A stretch of 64,000 nucleotides of DNA. Source: an uncultured Lachnospiraceae bacterium (GTDB lineage: Bacteria > Bacillota > Clostridia > Lachnospirales > Lachnospiraceae). Shown here one piece after another: positions 41,016 through 49,671 of this stretch. How positions within the stretch are numbered: the first letter of the stretch is position 1; each line of letters begins with the position of its first letter. The notes below the pieces were generated by a model, which saw nothing but the letters and a program-made list of their open reading frames with translations, was not told the DNA's origin and did no database searches. The DNA is taken from the NCBI GenBank assembly GCA_902788035.1, contig CADAIL010000005.1, positions 1-64,000 on the forward strand, in the 5' to 3' direction. Position numbers and translations under genes: made by a program.

Positions 41016-42575
41016 TCAGCCAAGAAGACCCGTAACGCCGCCGTAAGCTTCCAGAGTATCCGAAATCAGCGTGTCAAGTGCCTGCATGCCCAGAATTTCG
41101 ACCGGAGCCCTGTCATCTGTGAGGATGTGCTCACCGCCCTCCTCAACGCGAAGATCGCGAAGCACCGCCAGCAGCTGTTCTTTAAGTTCGGGGTCCTGAT
41201 TTAGACTTGCGACGCGATTTCTGAACCTTACAAAGAGGTCCTCATTCATGCCGGCGAAAAGTTCTCTGTTTGTATTATTGCCGACTGTAACTGTCGCAAC
41301 GCTCGGAAAGACACTGCAGATCGTGTCAATCAGGCAATCATTGATACCGCCCTCTTCCTCTGACCGCATATTCATGTTGACGACCATGACCCCGCCCGGA
41401 TTCAAATGGTCCCTGACCATAGTAAAGAATTCCACTGTTGACATCTGGAACGGGATCGTGATGTCCTGGTAAGCATCTACCATTATAATGTCATAGGTGC
41501 CGGCATTCCGAAGGTAAGCCCTGCCGTCCTCACAGATGACAGGTATCTCTTCCGGCAGCTCGAAATACTTTCTGGAAAGATCGACTATCTTCTGGTCAAT
41601 CTCCACTCCCTCCGAAGTGATTCCTGGATAGTAAATCTCGCACTGCTTGGCGTATGTTCCCGTCCCCATACCGAGAACAAGGAGTTTCATTGTATCTTTC
41701 TGTTCACCGGCCATAAGCGGAGCCGCAAGGGCATAATCATAGTACATCCCCGTAAGACCGCCGCTCTTTTTATAGATTGACTGGACACCCTCAAGAACAT
41801 TTGTAGATAGAATAATGTCCTCAGATGTCTCCTCGACCCTCAGATAGTTATAAATTGATTCGCCTTCATAAAGGATATCATCTTCCCAGAAGGCGAAGCT
41901 GTATTCAAAAGGGAGAAAGATGAGAGCAATGATAATGCCCGCTGCGACCCCTCCTCTCACAACATGCTTTTTAGCACTGATAAAGTATATCAGTGATATA
42001 ACTGCCAGAATTGCAGAAAAAATATAGAACGTCGCAGCCGTCCCGATACTCGGGATCGTAACAAATGTAGGCAGAAATGTTCCCAGAATACTTCCGATCG
42101 TACCGCAGGCCTCAATAGTGCCTACTGTCTTCCCGTTATCGACAAGGTTTACCGTCGAGTACTTGATAAGAGACGGTGTCACCGTTCCGAGAAGGCAGAG
42201 AGGGAACACAAAGAGAACAAGGCACGTCGCAAAAGATGCCCAGACAAGATAGCTGCCCCGCGCGACAGTGACTACCAGCAGAGTGACCCCGAGTATCACA
42301 TATCTGCCTACGATCGGCAGAGCAGCTGTCCAGACAGCTGCAATCATGAGCCTTTTATAGAGATTCGACGGATCCGGATTTCGGTCTGCCGAACGTCCTC
42401 CCCAGACGTTGCCGATCGCCATGGCAATCATAATAATGCCTATAATAATGGTCCATATGACCTGTGAAGACGAAAAGTAAGGAGTCAGCAGTCTGCTGGC
42501 TCCCATCTCAATCGCCATAATGGACATTCCCGAAAAGAATGCCGTCGCATAGAGATAAAACCTGTTCTTTATCAT
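41016..42575 (-). CDS. Fused MFS-like transporter / spermidine synthase-like protein
   Basis: A 519-residue protein whose first half (about 1-215) has six to seven membrane helices of the kind seen in fused MFS/spermidine-synthase proteins (FFSGMSIMAIEMGASRLL at the start). The second half is a spermidine-synthase-like Rossmann domain: LVLGMGTGTYAKQ, then VEIDQKIVDLSRKYF, EDGRAYLRN and DIIMVDAY. The usual catalytic Asp of polyamine synthases may correspond to the Asp of VDAY, but substrate contacts cannot be checked, so polyamine transfer is not assured. It is the last gene of the htrA-clpX-lspA run, with AGGGGG before the start. Confidence 0.85.
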   Translation of the reverse strand: MIKNRFYLYATAFFSGMSIMAIEMGASRLLTPYFSSSQVIWTIIIGIIMIAMAIGNVWGGRSADRNPDPSNLYKRLMIAAVWTAALPIVGRYVILGVTLLVVTVARGSYLVWASFATCLVLFVFPLCLLGTVTPSLIKYSTVNLVDNGKTVGTIEACGTIGSILGTFLPTFVTIPSIGTAATFYIFSAILAVISLIYFISAKKHVVRGGVAAGIIIALIFLPFEYSFAFWEDDILYEGESIYNYLRVEETSEDIILSTNVLEGVQSIYKKSGGLTGMYYDYALAAPLMAGEQKDTMKLLVLGMGTGTYAKQCEIYYPGITSEGVEIDQKIVDLSRKYFELPEEIPVICEDGRAYLRNAGTYDIIMVDAYQDITIPFQMSTVEFFTMVRDHLNPGGVMVVNMNMRSEEEGGINDCLIDTICSVFPSVATVTVGNNTNRELFAGMNEDLFVRFRNRVASLNQDPELKEQLLAVLRDLRVEEGGEHILTDDRAPVEILGMQALDTLISDTLEAYGGVTGLLG

Positions 42576-42617
42576 ATCGCCCCCTGCATTGCTCCGATTC
42601 CGGGCAGACGCATACTT

Positions 42618-43085
42618 TTATTTCTTTCTTCTGAAGAGATTTAAAATGAAAAGCATGACACCTCCGATCAGTATAAAGACATCCCCGAGGTTGAACACGA
42701 TTTTCTGCACGCCCTTTACCCTGCGGCTGACAAGGCTGATGTAATCCGTAACACTGCCCCTCACCCACCTGTCATAAATATTGCTGAGCGCGCCCGCCAG
42801 AAAGAAAGCGTAAGCGCATTTCTTAAGCACCCGCTTCTTCGAGGGAAGAAGAAAAACAAACCTGATGGCTGCAAGGGCACAAGCCGCTGTAGACGCAATT
42901 TTCACATATGAAGGCTTGCCTTTCAGTACTCCGCCCGCGGCTCCTTTATTGTCGACTCTCCGTATAAGGACCTTTCCTCCCGCAGCGATCCTCGTATCCC
43001 GGCCGGGCTTCATCTCATTTTCTACTTTACGCTTATAGTAATAATCAATATAAAAAAGTATCGCGACCAGTAACAGATACTTCAT
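42618..43085 (-). CDS. lspA: Signal peptidase II-like protein
   Basis: A 155-residue membrane protein with four hydrophobic segments. Aspartyl-protease motifs of lipoprotein signal peptidase are visible: NKGAAGG, then ALSNIYDRWVRGSVTDYI with the first catalytic Asp, and FNLGDVFILIGG with the second. It cuts the signal peptide after Lgt has modified the lipobox Cys. Sequence around the motifs is somewhat divergent, and basic residues are unusually common. It is 42 bp upstream of the MFS/spermidine synthase gene. Confidence 0.88.
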   Translation of the reverse strand: MKYLLLVAILFYIDYYYKRKVENEMKPGRDTRIAAGGKVLIRRVDNKGAAGGVLKGKPSYVKIASTAACALAAIRFVFLLPSKKRVLKKCAYAFFLAGALSNIYDRWVRGSVTDYISLVSRRVKGVQKIVFNLGDVFILIGGVMLFILNLFRRKK

Positions 43086-43118
43086 CCCATCCCCCTACAT
43101 AAAATCAGATGCTCGAGA

Positions 43119-43586
43119 TCACTCTTCCGGGAAATCCGGAGCCTCAGAAATCTCCACTTCTTCTATTTCAACGGTTTCTGCGCTGCTTACACTCTGCGAT
43201 TCTATTTTTTCTCGCGGAACCGGCATCGCGCATCCGCATTTGGGGCAGAAAGCCGCGTCCTGTGCGACGATCTCATGACATTTCGGACACAGTGTCTTCT
43301 TCTGAACTTCTGCCAGAGATTTTCTTGCGTTCCTTATCACTGCCCGGTGTGAATCAATCGCGCCTATGATATCCGCAAGATCATCGGACACCTCAATATC
43401 TCCGCTCTTTACGCCTCTGTAGACAAGTTCTCCGATTTGCTGATAAAGCTTTTCAACTTCCTTCTGCTCACTGGATATCTGAGCATTAAATTTCGTCATC
43501 TCTACGACTTCGCCTGTCTTACCGACAGCCTGCTGAGTAAACCTTGATAAAGATCTGCCGATCTCACTGAAAAAATCATCTGCCAT
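43119..43586 (-). CDS. Zinc-ribbon protein of unknown function
   Basis: A 155-residue soluble protein that I cannot assign to a named family. An N-terminal helical region with likely coiled coil (residues about 10-95, TKFNAQISSEQKEVEKLYQQ) is followed by a C4 zinc ribbon, CPKC...CPKCGCAMP (about 99-121), and an acidic tail ending EVEISEAPDFPEE. It has a strong ribosome site (AGAAGGAGG) and lies 18 bp after clpX and 33 bp before lspA, so it belongs to the quality-control operon. A role as an adaptor or phage-shock-like membrane-stress protein is possible but unsupported. Confidence 0.8.
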   Translation of the reverse strand: MADDFFSEIGRSLSRFTQQAVGKTGEVVEMTKFNAQISSEQKEVEKLYQQIGELVYRGVKSGDIEVSDDLADIIGAIDSHRAVIRNARKSLAEVQKKTLCPKCHEIVAQDAAFCPKCGCAMPVPREKIESQSVSSAETVEIEEVEISEAPDFPEE

Positions 43587-43604
43587 CTGTGTACCTCCTT
43601 CTAT

Positions 43605-45086
43605 CTATCCTCTGAGCAGAATTCTCGGTCCCCCGGTATGATTTACATACTCTTTAGTAATCACGACCTCACCGATCAGATCATCCTTGGGAATCTCATA
43701 CATGATATCGAGCATGAACTCCTCAATAATGGACCTTAGCGCTCTCGCACCCGTATCCTTCTCCATGGCTTTATCGGCAATCGCCTCGAGCGCTCCTTCC
43801 TCAAATGTCAGCTTCACTTCGTCCATAGCAAGCAGGGCTTCGTACTGTCTCAGGATAGCGTTCTGAGGCTCATTCAGAATACGTACCAGCATATCCTTTG
43901 TCACTGCGTCCAGAGAGAATACGATAGGCAGACGTCCTAAAAACTCAGGAATCATACCGAACTTACGAAGGTCCTCCGTCGTCACCTTCTGCATGATGTT
44001 CCTGTCCTCATCATAGGTATCCTTAAGCTCCGCGGTGAACCCGATTGAGCTGCGTTTCATGAGTCTTTCTTTGATGATCTCCTCCAGATCCGGGAACGCG
44101 CCGCCGCAGATAAAGAGAATATTCTTTGTATTCACTGTCTTCATGGGCACCATCGCGTTCTTACTGCTTGCGCCCACCGGTACCTCTACATCCGCTCCCT
44201 CCAGCAGTTTAAGCATCCCCTGCTGGACAGCCTCTCCGCTGACATCCCTCGAGTGAGTATTCTTTTTCTTCGCGATCTTGTCAATCTCATCTATGAAGAT
44301 GATACCGTGCTCAGCCCGGCTCACGTCATTGCCGGCAGCCGCCAGCAGCTTGGAGACAACGCTCTCGATATCATCGCCTATGTAGCCTGCTTCCGTCAGT
44401 GATGTCGCATCGGTAAGAGCAAGCGGAACATCGAGCAATTTTGCGAGGGTCTGTACAATGTAGGTCTTTCCGCTTCCGGTCGGTCCGATCATAAGGATAT
44501 TGGATTTTTGTATCTCGATCGGCTCTGGCACATTCGGATCAGGTATTAATTCCTTCTCATCCTTCTCAGCCCTTCGCTGCTCGTCGATAATACGCTTGTA
44601 ATGATTGTAGACCGCTACGGACATCGCTTTTTTGGCATGCTCCTGACCTACTACATAGCGGTCAAGCTGTGCTTTGATCTTGTGCGGAGGCATGATGTCC
44701 TGCATTGAGAATTTTCTTTCCGGCTCCCTCTTCTCTTTTGGGGCTTCCGCGGCAGACAGGCCTCCGAAGCCATCCAGATTCATGAATGAGATGTTCGGGA
44801 AATTCTTCAATCCTTCAAAAATAGAACCGAGATTAAAAGACGGACTTTTTATGTAATCTGTTGTCTTCTTCAGGCAGTCATTGCAGACGCACATCCCGTT
44901 CGGCAGATCTACGAGTCTGCCTGTAACGCTTTCCGGCCTGTTGCACATCGAACAGAACCGGTCAGAGTTTTTAAGATCGTCCCGGCTGTCCTTCTTCTCT
45001 TCTTTCTTATCCGAATCGGACACGCTGCTTATCTCCGCAAAATCCGCGTCATAAACTTCGTTGTCGTCATCATACTGGTTGCTCAT
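43605..45086 (-). CDS. clpX: ATP-dependent Clp protease ATPase subunit ClpX
   Basis: A 493-residue AAA+ unfoldase that feeds tagged proteins to ClpP. The N-terminal zinc-binding domain is CSMC...CNDC. The AAA+ core has GPTGSGKT (Walker A), FIDEIDKI (Walker B), the IGF loop SSIGFTAE that docks on ClpP, and the sensor region TGARALRSIIEEFMLD. It is about 70 residues longer than usual: an acidic, Ser/Lys/Asp-rich N-terminal extension of some 44 residues precedes the zinc finger, and a linker follows it. clpP and tig, its frequent neighbours, are not in the window. AGGAGAAACTG precedes the ATG. Confidence 0.96.
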   Translation of the reverse strand: MSNQYDDDNEVYDADFAEISSVSDSDKKEEKKDSRDDLKNSDRFCSMCNRPESVTGRLVDLPNGMCVCNDCLKKTTDYIKSPSFNLGSIFEGLKNFPNISFMNLDGFGGLSAAEAPKEKREPERKFSMQDIMPPHKIKAQLDRYVVGQEHAKKAMSVAVYNHYKRIIDEQRRAEKDEKELIPDPNVPEPIEIQKSNILMIGPTGSGKTYIVQTLAKLLDVPLALTDATSLTEAGYIGDDIESVVSKLLAAAGNDVSRAEHGIIFIDEIDKIAKKKNTHSRDVSGEAVQQGMLKLLEGADVEVPVGASSKNAMVPMKTVNTKNILFICGGAFPDLEEIIKERLMKRSSIGFTAELKDTYDEDRNIMQKVTTEDLRKFGMIPEFLGRLPIVFSLDAVTKDMLVRILNEPQNAILRQYEALLAMDEVKLTFEEGALEAIADKAMEKDTGARALRSIIEEFMLDIMYEIPKDDLIGEVVITKEYVNHTGGPRILLRG

Positions 45087-45098
45087 CAGTTTCTCCTG

Positions 45099-47168
45099 TT
45101 ATCGTTTTTGATCCGGGATCACATCAAAACCGCCATTCTCCGCATTATCCGAAGGAGCGGATTCAGAATTATTCTCCGTGGATTCATCTATGCCTGAATC
45201 TTTGCGGTTCCCGAGCGTGATCGTTATCTTTTCTTTTTCAAATGCCGTTTCATCCTCGTTCAGTCTGCTGATTGAGAAGTCGATTTCTTCGCCGGCCGCA
45301 TAGTATTTAAGATATGTTATGAGCTGTGTTGTTGTCGATATGGAGATTCCATCCATAGCCGTGATGATATCGCCTTCTCTGACACCGGCTTTCTCCGCGG
45401 GTCCGCCCTTAGTCACTTCGCTGACATACACGCCCGCCGGATATCCGGACTGGACGTAGTAGCCCGGCACATCAATACACATAATGCCGATGTAGGATGC
45501 CTGGTCGTCATCGACGACAGACCTTGCGGGCTTACTCCCAAGACTTTCGAGAATTGGCTTGGCTGTTGCCATGGGGATAGCGTAACCTACGCCCTCGACA
45601 TCGGTATTCACGTACTTTATTTCGTTAATACCGATTAATTCCCCGCGCATGTTTATAAGAGCTCCGCCCGAATTGCCCGGATTGATGGATGCGTCTGTCT
45701 GGATCAGCTGATGGGACATTCCGTCGACCGTGACTTCCCTGCCGAGAGCACTGATCACACCCCGGGATACTGACTGACCGTAACCCAGCGCGTTGCCGAT
45801 TGCCACAACAGATTCTCCGACAGCGAGCGCGTCCGAGTCACCGATGGTGACCACGCGGATGGCATTCTTTGTCTCTTCGCCGATATCATCAAGTTTTACG
45901 GCTACGATCGCAAGATCATTATCGGCGTCTGTTCCCTTCACCGTGCCTGCTATAGCTTCCTCATCTATGAATGTGACCGTAATCTCTGATGAGTTTGTTA
46001 TGACATGGTTATTTGTCGCAATTAGAAGCTCTGTATCCGTCTCGCCGACAATAATGCCGGAGCCCGCGCTCACATTTTCACGGGAGTTTTGCCCTCCGAA
46101 GAAATCATAGTACTGGCTGATCGATGTATTTGTGATCGAGACCATGGACGGCATGCACATCTCAACTACCTGGGGGACAGTAAGCTCTTCCCCTGCCGAA
46201 GCCGAAATATCTGATTTACCTGCAGTCACGGAATTCTCTGAATTGCCGAGGACAGGAATCTGAGTCGGAACAGTCTGCGTCGTCTCCTGTGCTTCCTGTT
46301 TTACAGGAAATTCAAATCCCGTCAGTTTAAGGGTACCGATGAACACAGCTGCGGCAATTCCGCCGAAGACCACCGCCAAGACAGCTGCTGACAGCAGTCT
46401 GCTAAAGAAGCCCTTTTTCTTCTCCCCGCTCTTTTGGGCACTGCTCACATTCTGCATTATCGGAGCTGTATTCCGCGAGGTTTCGGATGAACTGTTTTCC
46501 GGCGTTTTGAAGCGGTAAGCATCGTATTTGCTTGTATAGGGTCCCTTCGGAGGCTCACTTTCTAACTGAGCCTCTCTGTCTCCCGCTTCGGACACTTTTT
46601 CCGTTCTTTCATTCCCATAGTAGCTTCCGTATACAGGTCTTTCATCCTCAGCCCCGTTCGGATCATATGAATGCTTCACCGGACCTTTGTATACCGGGTC
46701 AGCTATATAGTCATCGGCAGCTGAAGCAGCCCTGTCGTCAGCATAGCCAACTTCATCATAGTCCTCATCACCGTAATCTGCGTCATCATAGTCCTCATCA
46801 CTGTAATACGCATCATCATAATCTGCATCGCTATAATCCGTATTATCATAATCCGCGCCGCTATAATCCGCATTATCATAATCCGCGTCGCTATAATCCG
46901 TATTGTCATAATCCGCTTCGCTGTAATCCGCGTCTTCATAATACGGCTCGTCGTAGCGCTCATCCGCATATTCACCCGGATCCGAGTCATTCTTAATGTT
47001 CGGGAATGAATAATCGGTTGATGAGAAAGCTTCTTCCTGATCTGCCGCAATGACGTGCTCTGCAGATTCGGGCAATGCGGAAACGTCATTGCCCGGCTGT
47101 TCCTCAGTAATAGTATTTTCGCCTGCTGTTACCTCCCCGGTGGGATCACAGCTATATAAATCATCCAT
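45099..47168 (-). CDS. htrA: HtrA/DegP-type serine protease with Asp/Tyr repeat domain
   Basis: A 689-residue membrane-anchored protease for misfolded extracytoplasmic proteins. The catalytic triad lies in TNNHVITNS (His), DADNDLAIV (Asp) and NPGNSGGAL (Ser), followed by one PDZ domain (around GVYVSEVTKGGPAEKAG). One membrane helix at about 256-280 separates this from an N-terminal part of about 250 residues that should be cytoplasmic. That part is very acidic and contains six ten-residue repeats of the form DYSxADYDNx (residues 81-140). The start at 47168 has AAGAAGGG upstream. It heads the htrA-clpX-zinc ribbon-lspA-MFS/spermidine synthase run, with gaps of 12-42 bp. Confidence 0.95.
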   Translation of the reverse strand: MDDLYSCDPTGEVTAGENTITEEQPGNDVSALPESAEHVIAADQEEAFSSTDYSFPNIKNDSDPGEYADERYDEPYYEDADYSEADYDNTDYSDADYDNADYSGADYDNTDYSDADYDDAYYSDEDYDDADYGDEDYDEVGYADDRAASAADDYIADPVYKGPVKHSYDPNGAEDERPVYGSYYGNERTEKVSEAGDREAQLESEPPKGPYTSKYDAYRFKTPENSSSETSRNTAPIMQNVSSAQKSGEKKKGFFSRLLSAAVLAVVFGGIAAAVFIGTLKLTGFEFPVKQEAQETTQTVPTQIPVLGNSENSVTAGKSDISASAGEELTVPQVVEMCMPSMVSITNTSISQYYDFFGGQNSRENVSAGSGIIVGETDTELLIATNNHVITNSSEITVTFIDEEAIAGTVKGTDADNDLAIVAVKLDDIGEETKNAIRVVTIGDSDALAVGESVVAIGNALGYGQSVSRGVISALGREVTVDGMSHQLIQTDASINPGNSGGALINMRGELIGINEIKYVNTDVEGVGYAIPMATAKPILESLGSKPARSVVDDDQASYIGIMCIDVPGYYVQSGYPAGVYVSEVTKGGPAEKAGVREGDIITAMDGISISTTTQLITYLKYYAAGEEIDFSISRLNEDETAFEKEKITITLGNRKDSGIDESTENNSESAPSDNAENGGFDVIPDQKR
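46749..46928 (-). repeat. 30-bp coding tandem repeats in htrA
   Basis: Six degenerate 30-bp units encode DYSxADYDNx repeats in the N-terminal domain of HtrA. The most regular part lies around 46810-46910, with recurring TATAATCCG...TCATAATCCGC on the plus strand. The reading frame stays open throughout, and the unit number may vary between strains. Confidence 0.85.
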
Positions 47169-47391
47169 AATATGCCCTTCTTTCGAATACTTATCAAGCA
47201 ATAGTTACAGAATATGATAAGCAGTAATTGTGAATAAATTGTGACAAAAAGACGCAAGGCACCCCACAGACCAAAGAAGCTCACCTGCCGGCGCAGCCTC
47301 TGGTTCCGGGATGCCTGATGTCGAATCCGATGGCGCTCCTCACAGCGCCGAACAGTTGAATTTTGCTCGCGGGAAATCGGCGAAAGCCGGT

Positions 47392-48327
47392 TCAGTCATC
47401 TCCGGCTTTGTAATTCCAGAAGCCTGGATTCATTGTGCATATGCGAATGAGCCAACCCGGCAGCATCCTGTAGGCTCTGCCCATCCGAAAACCCGCGTAC
47501 TTGGCAGCACTGTGGAACAGGAGCCGCGGAATCATATATCCGTAGCCGACACTCCGCAGATATTTTATCGTATTCTTGACGAGTCTCTCACCTTCCCCCT
47601 CATTGTTGACCCCGCGGAAGATCTCGGGATGCATGGCCTGAGACACGCCGTTGTCAAAATTTCGGCGGAATTGCTGCAAAGCGCTGTAATTGTGCGAATG
47701 AATCACCCGCGCCTCTGCTACATAAGCGACCGAATAGCCGAGTTTTATGGCACGGCCGGCAAATATCATGTCCTCATTAAAAATACACGGAGCGGAAAAG
47801 CCTCCCATTTCTCTGAGGAATACTCTGTCGTAGCATGCACACACATTTGAACAGAAAAACGTCTTGATGCCGAGTTCATCCAGATCATCGAAGGATTTCA
47901 CACGCGACTTCGCAGGATAGTTAAAGCTTCTGGTGTACCCCTCTATGACCCGGCAGTCCCTGTTCGGAATCTGTCTGGCATATGAAATCTTGACTTTCGG
48001 ATCCCTGAATGCCTGCAGCAGACGCTCGACAAGAGTCTTGTCGGCAGGCAGCGCATCCTGCGTCATATATAAAATATAATCCGCGTCTGAAAAGCCGGCT
48101 CCCATGTTCCTGGTCCCGGCGTGATCGAACTCCGCTTTCGATATGTGAAATACTTCTGCCCGCGGAATTCTTCTGACGACCGAGCCGTCGAACTTGCCCT
48201 CGTCAGTATTGATGATCAGAATATTCCTCACGGGATACGTCTGGTCAGAAATACGCGAAAGCAGTGTTCTGAAAGACGCGCCCGGCTTATAGGACGGAAT
48301 GATAACGTCGATCGATGGATATTTCAT
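47392..48327 (-). CDS. Glycosyltransferase family 2 (rhamnosyltransferase-like)
   Basis: A 311-residue GT-A fold transferase. DVIIPSYKPG at the N-terminus, the DHAGTRNMG motif with YMTQDALP (DxD-like region) and FNEDMIFAGRAIKLGY with the catalytic ED are typical of bacterial rhamnosyltransferases of polysaccharide clusters. The C-terminal 80 residues are basic and likely membrane-associated. The upstream gap to htrA (190 bp) holds only a weak hairpin (GGCGCT/AGCGCC near 47332-47349), so this is the 3'-terminal gene of the polysaccharide cluster. Confidence 0.88.
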   Translation of the reverse strand: MKYPSIDVIIPSYKPGASFRTLLSRISDQTYPVRNILIINTDEGKFDGSVVRRIPRAEVFHISKAEFDHAGTRNMGAGFSDADYILYMTQDALPADKTLVERLLQAFRDPKVKISYARQIPNRDCRVIEGYTRSFNYPAKSRVKSFDDLDELGIKTFFCSNVCACYDRVFLREMGGFSAPCIFNEDMIFAGRAIKLGYSVAYVAEARVIHSHNYSALQQFRRNFDNGVSQAMHPEIFRGVNNEGEGERLVKNTIKYLRSVGYGYMIPRLLFHSAAKYAGFRMGRAYRMLPGWLIRICTMNPGFWNYKAGDD

Positions 48328-48455
48328 ATCTATTTCTCCCCTGCAAGAGGACAGAACTGCCCTCTTCGCCGCATTTGTTGTCCCCGGAGATTTCGGAAAT
48401 GAGTACGCAAATGCGACTCCCCTTCGTATTTCTTAAATCTCCTTTAAAATCTAAG

Positions 48456-48492
48456 AAAAGTACGCCTCCGCATGCGCGTATGGTGTACTTTT
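48456..48492 (-). terminator. Terminator after the LCP gene
   Basis: On the minus strand AAAAGTAC and GTACTTTT pair with additional CC/GG pairs, and the stem is followed by CTTAGATTTT. It begins about 10 nt past the LCP stop codon. Confidence 0.6.
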
Positions 48493-48502
48493 CACATTAC
48501 TC

Positions 48503-49654
48503 TTATCGCGTGATATCGGCCTCTCCGCCGTTATCCTTTACAGTTCCGTACTCGATGGCGGATTCCCTGTACTCCTGACCGAAGCCGGAGGTCTCCTCAA
48601 TCTCCTGACTGTAACTTGCGACTTCGTTTGAAACTTCGTAATTTTCCTCATCAAAAAGATAATAGTGAAGCTCCACAACGTTGTCCTTAAGCGTTACCGG
48701 AACGATCGCGTCCAGAGAACCGATTTGGCACGGAAGCGTTTCAAACGGAAAACCGCTCGTCTTCTCAATATTATAATTGAACATCTGAGCCGCCATTTTT
48801 GTCAGCTGAGCACTTGAGAAGGAAGTTTTTATGAGCGGGAATACGTCATTTATGATTTTTGAAATAGACGTTATGCCCTTGACCTTGGCCTTGTCAACAA
48901 TCTTCTCTATGACAAGTCTCTGCCTCTGTGTTCTCTTTAAGTCATCACCGACGGTTTTGCGGATACGCGCGTAAGCTACCGCCTGAACTCCGTTCAGGTG
49001 ATACTCCGTGACTTCCTGGCCGCGCTCATACTGAAGCGGTTCATAATCCATGCCTGTCACTTCTGCTGTCTCAACGCAGTAATTGTTAAGGTGAATGATT
49101 TCTTCCTCTGTCAGAAGAATATCAATACCGTCAAGGTCATCGACAAGCGTCGCGACGGCACTGAAATCGACGATCACATACTCGGTAATATTGAGATCGA
49201 GATTTCCGTTCAGCATCGAGAGAAACTGCTCTACTCCTCCGAATGCGTACGCTGAATTACACTTGTTGAACTTCCAGTTATCGTTCTCCGGATCGATGTT
49301 GAGATACGTATCACGGTACAGTGAGACAATACGGACAGCGCCGGTATCATTGTTGATGCTGGCGACAAGCATTGTGTCACTGTTTCCCTCGTTGATATTA
49401 TTATACCTTGTATCGATACCTACAAGTGCGACATTGGTATAGCCCGAAAGAGACTCATTGGTAGCTACATTCTCATTAATCAGAATATTATCCAGATTAC
49501 CTGAATCTCCGGCCATCGTTCGGAACCCGCTATTGATCTGGGCGTACACGTAAATAAGTCCAACGAGTATGACCAATATGAGAATTTCGACGATAAATAA
49601 TATTATGTTGCCGCGCTTTTTCTTCTTTTTCTTATTACCGGTATTAACAGCCAT
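48503..49654 (-). CDS. LytR-CpsA-Psr (LCP) family wall-polymer transferase
   Basis: A 383-residue membrane-anchored protein that moves undecaprenyl-linked polymers such as teichoic acid or rhamnose glycans onto peptidoglycan. A Lys-rich start (NKKKKKKRGN) and one membrane helix (about 16-37) lead to an extracellular LCP domain with LVGIDTRYNN, NSDTMLVASI and SLYRDTYLNI (the catalytic Arg/Asp set), and later AYARIRKTVGDDLKRTQRQR with its arginines. It lies within the glycan cluster, 17 bp after the priming transferase. Confidence 0.94.
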   Translation of the reverse strand: MAVNTGNKKKKKKRGNIILFIVEILILVILVGLIYVYAQINSGFRTMAGDSGNLDNILINENVATNESLSGYTNVALVGIDTRYNNINEGNSDTMLVASINNDTGAVRIVSLYRDTYLNIDPENDNWKFNKCNSAYAFGGVEQFLSMLNGNLDLNITEYVIVDFSAVATLVDDLDGIDILLTEEEIIHLNNYCVETAEVTGMDYEPLQYERGQEVTEYHLNGVQAVAYARIRKTVGDDLKRTQRQRLVIEKIVDKAKVKGITSISKIINDVFPLIKTSFSSAQLTKMAAQMFNYNIEKTSGFPFETLPCQIGSLDAIVPVTLKDNVVELHYYLFDEENYEVSNEVASYSQEIEETSGFGQEYRESAIEYGTVKDNGGEADITR

Positions 49655-49671
49655 ATAATCTCCCTGCTACA

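Noticed and set aside
46532-46996. Plus-strand His/Asn-rich open frame opposite htrA
   Set aside because: The HH/YNP-type repeats are the complement of the htrA Asp/Tyr repeats. HtrA has the catalytic triad, membrane helix and PDZ in the other frame.
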